Below, piece after piece: positions 30,616 through 38,272 of a stretch of 64,000 nucleotides of DNA (position 1 is the stretch's first letter; each line of letters begins with the position of its first letter). The notes below the pieces were generated by a model. The model worked only from the letters and a program-made list of their open reading frames with translations, did not search any database and was not told the origin of the DNA. Made by a program: the position numbers and the translations under genes. Source of the stretch: Clostridium sp. AF27-2AA (GTDB lineage: Bacteria > Bacillota > Clostridia > Lachnospirales > Lachnospiraceae); contig NZ_QUFI01000012.1 in NCBI RefSeq assembly GCF_003478505.1, positions 1-64,000 of the forward strand, given 5' to 3'.

Positions 30616-31349
30616 TTATGGGAATTCTTACAGTGTTATGGGAAAAATGGGTTGAATTCCGCCATAACTTTTTCAAAATCACCTCGGCAGCCATGATTGC
30701 TCCCCTCATGTACATTCTGGTATTCGGCTTTGGTGTTCAGACGATATCACACGGACAGTCTTACCTGAATTTTCTGATTCCGGGCGTGGTAGCTTTGACT
30801 AGCATGAATGGAAGCTTCAATGCAATTGCACAGACATTGAATGTACAGCGTCTGTATGAAAAAGCATTTGATCAGGTTATGATTTCTCCAACTCCGCTAT
30901 GGCAATTTATAGCAGGGCAGATTATTGGTGGAAGCCTGCGCGGGGTCTATGCGGGAAGTATGATCATTCTGATGATCCTGCCTCTGAAAACCGGGCTTTG
31001 CTTTAATGGCTGGTCCTTTTTATTTATGTTTCTGAATGGAGCCGTATTCTCTACGATTGGTGTTGTTGTATCTTTTTATGCAAAAAACCATGCCGATGTA
31101 CCGCGATTCTCCAACTATGTGATCATGCCGATGTCCTATCTGTGCAATACTTTTTTCTCTGCCCAGAATATGCCAGATGGAATTCGACAGCTGGTCAGTT
31201 ACCTTCCATTATCACAGACAAGCGCAGCTTTACGCCAGGTTGCGAATCATGAAGCATTTTCTTTTTCAGGAATTCTAATTCTGATTCTGTATCTGGCAAG
31301 CTTTTCCGCCGCAGCGTCCTGGTTCTTATATAAAAAGAAAAATCTGTGA
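30612..31349 (+). CDS. ABC-2 type transporter permease
   Basis: 245 residues, ATG 30612 overlapping the ATPase stop. Six predicted membrane helices (AAMIAPLMYILVFGFGV, FLIPGVVALTSMNGSF, a helix around 120, FLFMFLNGAVFSTIGVVVSF, the NYVIMPMSYLCNTFFSAQNM segment and LILILYLASFSAAASWFLY). PMSYLCNTFFSAQNMPD then SYLPLSQTSAALRQ is the ABC-2 family signature region. It pairs with the upstream ATPase as a homodimeric exporter. Its stop lies 5 bp from the stop of thiE on the other strand with no terminator between, so the two transcripts must overlap. Confidence 0.9.
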   Translation: MIMGILTVLWEKWVEFRHNFFKITSAAMIAPLMYILVFGFGVQTISHGQSYLNFLIPGVVALTSMNGSFNAIAQTLNVQRLYEKAFDQVMISPTPLWQFIAGQIIGGSLRGVYAGSMIILMILPLKTGLCFNGWSFLFMFLNGAVFSTIGVVVSFYAKNHADVPRFSNYVIMPMSYLCNTFFSAQNMPDGIRQLVSYLPLSQTSAALRQVANHEAFSFSGILILILYLASFSAAASWFLYKKKNL

Positions 31350-31354
31350 TTGCA

Positions 31355-31981
31355 TTACAGTTGTTTTACTTCCATTAGCAGTTCTTCTGCTGCTTTTCTC
31401 GGATTTTCTGCTTTCATGATTGCAGATACCACTGCAATGCCGTCTGCGCCGCTTCCCTTTAAGATATCCAGATTGGAAAGATTCAGACCGCCAATGGCAA
31501 CAACCGGAATCGGTACGGCTTTGCAGATAGCAGACAATGTGGAAACTTCTGTCAGTACGGTAGTAACCTTGGTGGTTGTCGGGTAAATAGCTCCAACCCC
31601 AAGGTAATCGGCACCGTCCTGGTATGCTTTCCTGGCAGCCTCCACGGTTTTTGCGGTGGCACCAACAATTTTATCCGGACCAAGGAGACGCCGTACTTTC
31701 GCCACAGGAAGGTCTGAGGCACCCACATGAACTCCGGCTGCTCCGCAGGCCATGGCTACATCCACGCGGTCATCAATGATCAGGGGAATCTGGTAGCGGT
31801 CGGTAATTTCGCGGACTTTGCATGCTTTCTCCAGATAATCACGCCCGCCAGTATTCTTTTCTCTAAGCTGTACGAGTGTTACGCCACCTTTACAGGCGTC
31901 CTCCACCGTACGCAAAAAAGATTCTTCTGTATGATAAGTGCTGTCAGTTACCAAATATAAGCTCACATTCAGATTGTTCAT
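31355..31981 (-). CDS. thiE: Thiamine-phosphate synthase
   Basis: 208 residues. ATG 31981 is 7 bp after AAGAGGA; an upstream in-frame TTG (31987) is less well placed. Joins HMP-PP and HET-P to thiamin phosphate. TIM-barrel motifs: LYLVTDS, TLVQLREKNT with the pyrophosphate-binding Arg, PLIIDDRVDVAMACGAAGVHVG, GVGAIYPTTTK, PVVAIGGLNLSN, GIAVVSAIM. Last gene of the riboswitch-controlled thiW-thiM-thiE operon, 49 bp after thiM. Together they allow salvage of thiazole. HMP-PP must come from another locus, since thiD is not here. Confidence 0.95.
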   Translation of the reverse strand: MNNLNVSLYLVTDSTYHTEESFLRTVEDACKGGVTLVQLREKNTGGRDYLEKACKVREITDRYQIPLIIDDRVDVAMACGAAGVHVGASDLPVAKVRRLLGPDKIVGATAKTVEAARKAYQDGADYLGVGAIYPTTTKVTTVLTEVSTLSAICKAVPIPVVAIGGLNLSNLDILKGSGADGIAVVSAIMKAENPRKAAEELLMEVKQL

Positions 31982-32030
31982 ATTCAAATCCTCTTTTCCA
32001 TTTCATTTATAATGTTTCCACATTCTGCCG

Positions 32031-32954
32031 TCAAAACTCCTGCAGCCTGGCCTTTTCAAGAAGCGTCTCATCTGTCATGGCATAAACCTCATCCAGAAGT
32101 GCTGTCTGGAAGCTTCCTGGACCTTTTGAAATCTCTGCTGCAAGCTCTCCGGAAATTCCCATTGCGACAGCCGCCAGAAGCGCTGCTGCTGTTCCGTAAG
32201 ACACTTTTGTTTTATCCGGTATTATGGAAGATGTTTCAAAGATACCAGATTTTGTAAAAATTGCCTTACTGCCCGGAAGATAAGCAGCGGTCAGCGCACC
32301 TACCATGCAGCCGGTACCGGTAACACCGGATAAGGCTGCATGACCATTCGATACCAGAAATGCGTTTTCAGCATCCGCTATCAGATCCTTTTTTCCTGTC
32401 GCCATAACAGTACAGTTCAGGTGTTTCGCAAGATGCCTTGCGGTTTCACAGTACCACGCCTGATTTTCCACGGAAACAGCGTCCTGACTTCCGGCATCGA
32501 TTCCGGTTCCATGATACGGAAGTTCTGCGGCTGCCAGGATCTCAGAAATGTTTCCTTTGATAACAGAGAAAACGCCTTGAGAAAGCAGCTGCTTAGCAAA
32601 GCTGCGCCGAAGCTGACTGCACGTAACGCCTACGAGATCCAGAAGAACTGGTATATTCTTCCTGTTTGCCGTACTTAACGCACGCTGCATGGAAATAATG
32701 CGGGCATCAGTAATATTTCCCAGATTCAGCATCAGGGCCGAAGAAACTTCTGTGATCTCTTCCACCTCTTCCGGATGCTCTGCCATGATTGGACGTGCGC
32801 CCACAGCCAGAATCATATTGGCACAGTCATGGATGGAAATGGGATTGGTAATGCAGTGAATCAGAGGAGCTGAGTTTTTAGTAAACTCTCGAATTTCTGG
32901 TATACCCGGTTTCTGTGTCAGCACCTTCTGCGCTTTTTCTGTGATTTTTGTCAT
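32031..32954 (-). CDS. thiM: Hydroxyethylthiazole kinase
   Basis: 307 residues from ATG 32954 (a TTG five codons earlier, 32969, is an alternative; neither has a strong ribosome site, and the start lies within the thiW 3' end). Phosphorylates 5-(2-hydroxyethyl)-4-methylthiazole in salvage. Ribokinase-like fold with PLIHCITNPISIHDCANMIL, GARPIMAEHPEEVEE, LDLVGVTCSQLRR, VIKGNISEILA and the catalytic-loop ALSGVTGTGCMVGALTAAYL. Length is slightly above the usual ~270, mostly at the N-terminus. Translational coupling to thiW is likely. Confidence 0.95.
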   Translation of the reverse strand: MTKITEKAQKVLTQKPGIPEIREFTKNSAPLIHCITNPISIHDCANMILAVGARPIMAEHPEEVEEITEVSSALMLNLGNITDARIISMQRALSTANRKNIPVLLDLVGVTCSQLRRSFAKQLLSQGVFSVIKGNISEILAAAELPYHGTGIDAGSQDAVSVENQAWYCETARHLAKHLNCTVMATGKKDLIADAENAFLVSNGHAALSGVTGTGCMVGALTAAYLPGSKAIFTKSGIFETSSIIPDKTKVSYGTAAALLAAVAMGISGELAAEISKGPGSFQTALLDEVYAMTDETLLEKARLQEF

Positions 32955-33477
32955 AAACTTTTGCACCAAGACTTTCTTGAAATTTTGCGAGCATTCCCGT
33001 CTGGCTTAATGCCTTCAGAAATACGTAGGCCGCAATACCGCCCATAATGGTAGCGGAAATAAACATAGGGGTATAATAAAACGCGTTCAGTCCCTCTCTT
33101 CCCATCAAAAAAGCCATGACTGGATAGGATACCAGGGAACCAATGATTCCGGTTCCAAAGATCTCACCAAATACCGCACAGATGATCTTGCCTTTTGAGG
33201 CACGGTAGAACACACCGGATAAAAAGGCACCAAAAACAGCTCCGGTCAGAGCTAATGGCGGAATTCCCATAAACATCATGCGAATCACACCAATCATGCA
33301 GGCACAGAGCAGAGAATACCAGGGACCCATAAATACAGAACAGGTAATGTTGATCAGATGCGCGGTAGGACACATACCTTCTATTCGCAGAATCGGTGAG
33401 ATTACCACACCAATGGCTACCATCATAGCCAGAAATACCATACGAAACGTTTTCATTCTTTGTTTTTCCATTTTCAA
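32878..33477 (-). CDS. thiW: ThiW, thiazole-specific ECF-type transporter S component
   Basis: 199 residues. TTG 33477 is favoured because AGGAGG lies 8 bp upstream; ATG 33471 two codons later is possible. The same frame stays open to an ATG at 33633, but the extra ~52 residues are not part of known ThiW proteins. Membrane protein with RMVFLAMMVAIGVVISPI, RIEGMCPTAHLINITCSVFM, GPWYSLLCACMIGVIRM, GIPPLALTGAVFGAFLSGVFYR and YTPMFISATIMGGIAAYVFLKAL, the ThiW family pattern. It presumably docks a shared ECF energising module to import thiazole. First gene after the TPP riboswitch. Confidence 0.92.
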   Translation of the reverse strand: MKMEKQRMKTFRMVFLAMMVAIGVVISPILRIEGMCPTAHLINITCSVFMGPWYSLLCACMIGVIRMMFMGIPPLALTGAVFGAFLSGVFYRASKGKIICAVFGEIFGTGIIGSLVSYPVMAFLMGREGLNAFYYTPMFISATIMGGIAAYVFLKALSQTGMLAKFQESLGAKVYDKNHRKSAEGADTETGYTRNSRVY

Positions 33478-33479
33478 TC

Positions 33480-33740
33480 TTAAATCCTCCTGTTTTTCCG
33501 GGATTTCTGTCACTGGACAAGAATGCATGCTGTTCCGTAAAGCGACAGTGATCCCTTGTTCGGTCGAAGTTCCATTACTTCCTCTCACTCCGAAAACACG
33601 GATTCCCATCGCTATGTAAATTCCTTCTGCCATGGCTGCAGGGCGCTCCCCCTCCGACCATCTTTAACAGCGGAATATGGTTATCAAAGAATTCCGCTGT
33701 GCAGTTGGATATTATGTTTCATAAGACACAATTTCCGTAA
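33480..33740 (-). other. thiW leader after the terminator, with an open frame
   Basis: About 260 nt separate the riboswitch terminator from thiW. From ATG 33633 the thiW frame is open (MAEGIYIAMGIRVFGVRGSN onward), with a GGAGG about 15 bp upstream, too far for a good site. It could be untranslated leader or a ThiW N-terminal extension. No other structure recognised. Confidence 0.4.
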
Positions 33741-33779
33741 AACAAAAATGCGTCCTCCGGACAATGCCAGAAGACGCAC
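33741..33779 (-). terminator. Riboswitch-controlled terminator of the thi operon
   Basis: On the minus strand TGCGTCTTCTGG (33778-33767) pairs with CCGGAGGACGCA (33760-33749), followed by TTTTTGTTTT. It sits 12 nt after the TPP aptamer, the arrangement of a transcriptional OFF switch. Confidence 0.88.
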
Positions 33780-33790
33780 TCTTATATTCT

Positions 33791-33870
33791 GCTTCCCTCC
33801 GTTGGCATTACCCAAATCAGGTACGGTCGAAGATTTATCTTCCTCTCAGCCTGTCGCACAGGCTCCCGCG
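33791..33870 (-). promoter_or_regulatory. TPP (thiamin pyrophosphate) riboswitch
   Basis: On the minus strand the conserved THI-box blocks are present in order: GGGAGCC, GGCTGAGAGG, then GACCGTACCTGATTTGGGTA and ATGCCAACGGAGGGAAGC. These are the CTGAGA pyrimidine-binding turn and the ACCTGAT/GGTAATGCC pyrophosphate helix of the TPP aptamer. Binding of TPP should favour the adjacent terminator and shut off thiW-thiM-thiE. Confidence 0.95.
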
Positions 33871-33895
33871 CTTATGATTTTCATTTCTGTATGTA

Positions 33896-33924
33896 AGCAT
33901 AACACAGAGCCCCTGTCCTGTCAA
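33896..33924 (-). promoter_or_regulatory. Promoter of the thi operon
   Basis: Minus strand TTGACA (33924-33919), 17-bp spacer, TATGCT (33901-33896), 26 bp ahead of the aptamer. Confidence 0.78.
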
Positions 33925-34007
33925 CAGCAGAAAAGTCCGCGCAAAGTCAGAATCACCGTCACAAATTCCGCACAGGGAAAAGCAAGCCATACACCATTCA
34001 TCCCAAT

Positions 34008-34856
34008 CTACTGCCCAGCCTTCCCTGTATTTTTTCCAAGCTGCCAGAATGCCACAGCGCTGGCAGCAGCCACGTTCAGGGAATCTACGCCATGAGCCAT
34101 GGGAATACGAATTGTATAGTCACAGTCTGAGATGGTGTTTCTGGCAAGTCCGTCTCCCTCTGTTCCAAGGACGATGGCCAGCTTTTCTTCTGCGAGTATG
34201 GATGGATCATCAATACAGACAGACTGATCTGTTAAAGCCATGGCTGCAGTTTTAAAGCCAAGTTTATCCAACTGCTCCATAGCAGGATGTGGCCAGGCAT
34301 GATTCCGGTCGAATATGGTCCATGGAATCTGAAATACAGTCCCCATGCTGACCCGGACAGCTCTTCGATATAATGGATCACTGCAGCCAGAAGTAAGAAG
34401 TACGGCACCCATATTCAGTGCTGCAGCAGATCGGAATATAGCTCCGATATTGGTGGGATTTACAATATTCTCCAGAATCGCAATGCGTTTTGCTCCGGAA
34501 CAGACATCCGCAACAGAAGGAAGGTGGCGGCGGCGCATTGCACACAAAAGCCCTCTAGTCAGGGCAAAGCCGGTTATCTGCGTAAGCACCTCCATGGAGG
34601 CCGTATATACCGGAATATCACCGCACCGGTTAATAAAAGCGGCAGAAGAACCGTGAAGTTCGCCTTCTTCTACCAGGACAGAGATGGGATCATAACCGGC
34701 ATCCAGTGCACGTCCGGCCACAATCGGACTCTCAGCAATAAAAATACCGGGAGCCGGTTCATAATAATGCAGCAGCTGATTCTCCGAAAAGCGGGAGTAA
34801 AGTTCTAGTTCCGGCAGCTGCAGATCTGTTACATGTATGACGTTTGTATATGGCAT
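34008..34856 (-). CDS. TrmH/SpoU-family RNA 2'-O-methyltransferase
   Basis: 282 residues; ATG 34856 has GAGGAA 7 bp upstream, preferred over an in-frame ATG 11 codons earlier. SPOUT fold with the three SpoU motifs: ILENIVNPTNIGAIFRSAAA, IVLGTEGDGLARNTI, and IRIPMAHGVDSLNVAAASAV, the trefoil knot that binds SAM. The N-terminal ~120 residues are the substrate-recognition part (FIAESPIVAGRALDAGYD). It methylates a ribose in rRNA or tRNA; the exact position cannot be told. Stands alone between the thi promoter and the SOS pair, on the minus strand. Confidence 0.9.
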   Translation of the reverse strand: MPYTNVIHVTDLQLPELELYSRFSENQLLHYYEPAPGIFIAESPIVAGRALDAGYDPISVLVEEGELHGSSAAFINRCGDIPVYTASMEVLTQITGFALTRGLLCAMRRRHLPSVADVCSGAKRIAILENIVNPTNIGAIFRSAAALNMGAVLLTSGCSDPLYRRAVRVSMGTVFQIPWTIFDRNHAWPHPAMEQLDKLGFKTAAMALTDQSVCIDDPSILAEEKLAIVLGTEGDGLARNTISDCDYTIRIPMAHGVDSLNVAAASAVAFWQLGKNTGKAGQ

Positions 34857-34938
34857 TGAACATTCCTCACTCAGATTTGATAAAAACAAATCCTATTATA
34901 ACTAATGCCTGTGCCATATGCAAGAAAGATTCTGCCGG

Positions 34939-35262
34939 TTACTCCGCAAAGTAGACCACTGTGAGATATTCTCCGGAATGGATCTGCTCGGATTTAAGAC
35001 CGTTCATGCGCTTTAACTCCTCCACATACTCTGTTCTGGAATAGCCGCTTCCCACACGGTACTGCTCTGCCAGATCCCAAAGACTATCTCCCTTGTGCAG
35101 CTGTACACTGGTGTAGTAACGTTTTAGTTCCGGAAGCTGTGCCTCCTCCGCTCTGGCATTCAACAGCGTATGTCCGAAAAAGCCGGAACAAAATGCAAGG
35201 ATCATCAATAGAATGATGGTGAAATTGCGGAGCCTGCGCTTTCCATGGTTTCTTGTTTTCAT
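34939..35262 (-). CDS. yneA: YneA-like LysM protein, SOS-induced cell-division suppressor
   Basis: 107 residues, ATG 35262 preceded by AAGGGGGAA. One N-terminal membrane helix (~13-33, FTIILLMILAFCSGFFGHTL), a short linker and a LysM domain at the C-terminus (YYTSVQLHKGDSLWDLAEQY through HSGEYLTVVYF). This is the layout of B. subtilis YneA, which delays septation during DNA damage and is transcribed divergently from lexA, exactly as here. Its consensus promoter is covered by LexA boxes, so induction by DNA damage is expected. Confidence 0.85.
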   Translation of the reverse strand: MKTRNHGKRRLRNFTIILLMILAFCSGFFGHTLLNARAEEAQLPELKRYYTSVQLHKGDSLWDLAEQYRVGSGYSRTEYVEELKRMNGLKSEQIHSGEYLTVVYFAE

Positions 35263-35288
35263 AAAAGATTCCCCCTTGTCTGGATTTC

Positions 35289-35302
35289 CGAACGTACGTT
35301 TG
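35289..35302. promoter_or_regulatory. LexA box 1
   Basis: CGAACGTACGTTTG, matching the Gram-positive CGAAC-N4-GTTCG consensus at all but one position. It lies downstream of the yneA -10, between the transcription start and the gene. Confidence 0.85.
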
Positions 35303-35312
35303 CTATGACACG

Positions 35313-35341
35313 ATTATAGAATAAGAACATACGTTTGTCAA
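35313..35341 (-). promoter_or_regulatory. yneA promoter
   Basis: Minus strand TTGACA (35341-35336), exactly 17 bp, TATAAT (35318-35313): full consensus. LexA box 2 fills the spacer. Confidence 0.88.
35324..35337. promoter_or_regulatory. LexA box 2
   Basis: AGAACATACGTTTG, inside the spacer of the yneA promoter and overlapping its -35, an ideal repression site. Confidence 0.85.
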
Positions 35342-35360
35342 TATCGTTTTTTATAAAATC

Positions 35361-35374
35361 CGAACAAAAGTTTG
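35361..35374. promoter_or_regulatory. LexA box 3 (lexA autoregulation)
   Basis: CGAACAAAAGTTTG. It overlaps the first bases of the lexA -35 (TTGCTT, 35372-35377; -10 TACTAT at 35395-35400, 17-bp spacer), so LexA should repress its own gene. Confidence 0.85.
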
Positions 35375-35476
35375 CTTTTTGTAAAAAGGTGTGTTACTAT
35401 ATTATTATCAGAAAATCCCGTTACTGTCCGCACTTCATATGAACAGTAACGAATACATCCATACGGAGGAAATATT

Positions 35477-36094
35477 ATGGGTCATGGTAAGATCAGCGCA
35501 AAACAGCAGGAAATTTTAACATATATCAAGGAATGTATTTTAAAGAAGGGCTATCCGCCTGCAGTCCGGGAAATCTGTGAGGCGGTTCAGTTAAAATCCA
35601 CTTCATCTGTCCACTCCCACCTGGAGTCTCTGGAAGCCAACGGCTATATCCGGAGAGATCCGACTAAGCCGCGTGCCATCGAAATTCTGGATGACGAATT
35701 TGCGATGAACCGCCGTGAGATGGTTCAGGTGCCCATGATCGGCACCGTAGCAGCCGGAGAACCGATTCTGGCGCAGGAGCACATCGAGGACTACTTCCCA
35801 ATCCCTGCAGAAATTCTGCCGAACGCAGATACGTTTATGCTTAAGGTAAAAGGTGAAAGCATGATCAATGCAGGCATCTTTGACGGTGACCAGGTTATTG
35901 TAGAACAGACCAATACTGCAGAGAATGGGGAGATTGTTGTTGCGTTGGTGGACGATTCTGCCACTGTGAAACGCTTTTATAAGGAAAACGGTCATTATCG
36001 TCTGCAGCCGGAGAACGACTCCATGAATCCGATCATTGTAGATCATGTGGAAATCCTCGGCAGGGTTATCGGTCTCTTCCGTATGATGGCCTGA
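35477..36094 (+). CDS. lexA: LexA repressor
   Basis: 205 residues, ATG 35477 after GGAGGAAAT. Represses the SOS regulon and self-cleaves with RecA after DNA damage. N-terminal winged helix (~1-65: ILTYIKECILKKGYPPAVRE, then VQLKSTSSVHSHLESLEANG). The cleavage site is Ala93-Gly94 in VAAGEPILA; the catalytic Ser128 lies in KVKGESMINAGI and Lys165 in DSATVKRFY. All functional residues are present. It is divergent from yneA, with three LexA boxes in the shared 215-bp region. A terminator follows at 36146. Confidence 0.97.
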   Translation: MGHGKISAKQQEILTYIKECILKKGYPPAVREICEAVQLKSTSSVHSHLESLEANGYIRRDPTKPRAIEILDDEFAMNRREMVQVPMIGTVAAGEPILAQEHIEDYFPIPAEILPNADTFMLKVKGESMINAGIFDGDQVIVEQTNTAENGEIVVALVDDSATVKRFYKENGHYRLQPENDSMNPIIVDHVEILGRVIGLFRMMA

Positions 36095-36145
36095 TCACAG
36101 TTCCAGGATTTCAAAAAATAAGCTGACGGGGTTTTATCATGCATA

Positions 36146-36184
36146 ACAAAAGGGGCTTCCCATCATTCGATGAGAAGCCTTTTA
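36146..36184. terminator. Terminator between convergent lexA and AEC genes
   Basis: AAAAGGGGCTTC (36148-36159) pairs with GAAGCCTTTT (36174-36183), A/T tracts on both sides. Confidence 0.8.
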
Positions 36185-36212
36185 TATTTGCTGTAATGAG
36201 TTTCGTTTTCTA

Positions 36213-37124
36213 TTATGCCAGAAACAGGCACCAGAGAGGAACCGTAACCATGGAAAGTAGGGTAGACAGCACCACGCATTTGGTGGCGAACACTTCATCC
36301 TTTCCATATTTTGCCGCAAGCACAGCGGTGACACTGGCAGACGGCATACCGGACAATACTACAGATACACCGGTAACAAGGCTGTCCACTTGCGCAAAGT
36401 GACATGCCAGATACACCAGAAACGGAATAAAAAACAGGCGGATAAAGCTGTAATAGACCGTATCCTTTTCCGGAAGGGAGCGAAACGGCACTTCTGCCAG
36501 AATTGTTCCTACCAGCGACATGGCCAGAAAGGTGTTTCCACCTGCGATGTTTTTAATGGTCAGGCTGAGAAAACCCTGAACCGGGATCTGAAATACCATG
36601 ATCAGCATGCCGATTACCACAGAAACAATGCAGGGATGCGTAGATACCTTCTTAATCAGGGTTTTCATGTCCGGAGCCTGTGTAAAATATGTCAGGCCGA
36701 TGGACCACATAAAAGTACGCTGGGGAATGGTATAAATGGATGCATATAAAAGTCCCATACTGCCGAAAATGCCTTCCGCAATAGGATTGCCAAGAATGCC
36801 GGCATTCGAACATATGGTTGCGTATTGAAGTACCTTCTTGCGTTCATCCGGGAAACCCGGGTAGAGAATCATGCCAAGCAGCCACGCTCCCACCTGAATT
36901 CCTGCGGCTACCACAATCACAACTATACAGCTCACCAGAATCTGATGGTTAAATTCAATCTGGAATGATTTGATGATACTGGCCGGAAGTGTTACATATA
37001 AGACCAGATCCGTCAGCAGGCTTTTTCCCTCGTCGCTGATCATTCCTGCTTTTCGGAAAATGTATCCAAGAATCATAATGGTAAACAGCATACCCTGCAT
37101 TTCAAATAATCCTGTAAAATCCAT
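36213..37124 (-). CDS. AEC family (auxin efflux carrier-like) transporter
   Basis: 303 residues, ATG 37124 with AGGAGAAG upstream. Ten hydrophobic helices in two five-helix halves: MLFTIMILGYIFRKAGM with DEGKSLLTDLVLYVTLPASI near the N-terminus, then CSNAGILGNPIAEGIFG, the NxG/GNP motif of the family, and VTGVSVVLSGMPSASVTAVL in the second half. Clostridial members are annotated as malate, auxin or organic-acid carriers; the substrate here is unknown. Monocistronic, convergent with lexA. Confidence 0.9.
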   Translation of the reverse strand: MDFTGLFEMQGMLFTIMILGYIFRKAGMISDEGKSLLTDLVLYVTLPASIIKSFQIEFNHQILVSCIVVIVVAAGIQVGAWLLGMILYPGFPDERKKVLQYATICSNAGILGNPIAEGIFGSMGLLYASIYTIPQRTFMWSIGLTYFTQAPDMKTLIKKVSTHPCIVSVVIGMLIMVFQIPVQGFLSLTIKNIAGGNTFLAMSLVGTILAEVPFRSLPEKDTVYYSFIRLFFIPFLVYLACHFAQVDSLVTGVSVVLSGMPSASVTAVLAAKYGKDEVFATKCVVLSTLLSMVTVPLWCLFLA

Positions 37125-37398
37125 AAGCTTCTCCTGTGGCCCCCATTAGCAGACCATTCTGTTTATTTTTGTAAAAAGAATTTTATCTTTTCCTATCATA
37201 ATACAGCCATTTATCTTCGTCAAATATCCTTTTTTGATGTCTGTTATAACTAAAATTTTATGAGTTCACTAAATGTTCACCATTTTGAAGAAAACTTAAT
37301 AAAAAATCAATGGCTTTTTCGATTGCTTTGTAGTAAACTCTTGATTGTTGGTTCCCAGGTTTGGAATCGACAGAGAAAGATCAGAGGAGTGATATATT

Positions 37399-38199
37399 AT
37401 GAAAAAAGCATTATTAATCACTGCTATCGCAGCAGTTTCCATCAGCGCAGCAGCATGTTCCAGCAAAAAGCCCGCAGAAACAACTGCAGCTCCGGTAGAG
37501 ACCACCGCAGCAGAAACCACAACAGCGGCAGAAACCAACGAGGATTACACCAGCGGTATCATCACTGCCATCGACGGAGATGTACTTACCGTAAAAGATG
37601 ATTATGATGATGAAGAAAGAAAATATGATATTTCCGGCGCTGATGTAACCAACGAATTCCCGCTCACTGAGGGTGACTGGGTTGACATTACCTTCCAGGC
37701 TGACAGCACAGAGGATCCGGTTCTGGCTATCGCAGTAGAGGTTACTTCTTCCGTATTAGAGCAGACCATGGATCCGGTTGCGGAAGGAACGATTAAAGAG
37801 GTTGCTTCCGATACCATGACTCTTGAGGTCGATGGTGAGGAATATAAGATTCTGACCGGCAATGCCTATGTTGTAGGAAAGGACGGAATCAAAGCTGACG
37901 CAGACGCAGAGGTTACTTACCTTGGCGATCTGGATGATGAGCCGCTGGCAATCAAGATCGTTATGGCTGACGCAAAAGATTCTGACGATGCTAAGATCAA
38001 TGCATTCGTAGGTAAGGTTGCCCAGATCGGCGAAGATGGTGATCATATCGTTCTGGAGGCACAGACCGGCGATTTCTTTACTTTTGTTTCTGACGATACT
38101 GATTTCAGCCAGTATGCAGAGGGTGATACCCTTCAGATTCAGTATGATGGTTCCATCAATGACAAAGAGATCCAGGTAGTAAAAATCACCAAAAAGTAA
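37399..38199 (+). CDS. Lipoprotein with three repeated beta-rich modules, unknown function
   Basis: 266 residues, ATG 37399 after GAGGAG. Signal peptide with lipobox SAAAC (Cys ~21), then a Thr/Ala/Glu linker (ETTAAPVETTAAETTTAAET) typical of Lachnospiraceae lipoproteins. The rest shows three related ~55-70-residue modules: SGIITAIDGDVLTVKDDYDD, EGTIKEVASDTMTLEVDGEE and VGKVAQIGEDGDHIVLEAQT, each followed by a strand ending in a DxxD/E turn, suggestive of OB-like barrels. Very acidic. No family recognised beyond that. Monocistronic, terminator at 38221. Confidence 0.75.
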   Translation: MKKALLITAIAAVSISAAACSSKKPAETTAAPVETTAAETTTAAETNEDYTSGIITAIDGDVLTVKDDYDDEERKYDISGADVTNEFPLTEGDWVDITFQADSTEDPVLAIAVEVTSSVLEQTMDPVAEGTIKEVASDTMTLEVDGEEYKILTGNAYVVGKDGIKADADAEVTYLGDLDDEPLAIKIVMADAKDSDDAKINAFVGKVAQIGEDGDHIVLEAQTGDFFTFVSDDTDFSQYAEGDTLQIQYDGSINDKEIQVVKITKK

Positions 38200-38220
38200 T
38201 CTTCCATTCCATATTGCAGA

Positions 38221-38259
38221 TTCAAAAAGACCGCCACATGAAGTGACGGTCTTTTTGAA
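38221..38259. terminator. Bidirectional terminator
   Basis: TTCAAAAAGACCG (38221-38233) pairs with CGGTCTTTTTGAA (38247-38259); serves the lipoprotein and the convergent kinase-like gene. Confidence 0.85.
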
Positions 38260-38272
38260 TCTGCGAAAATTC

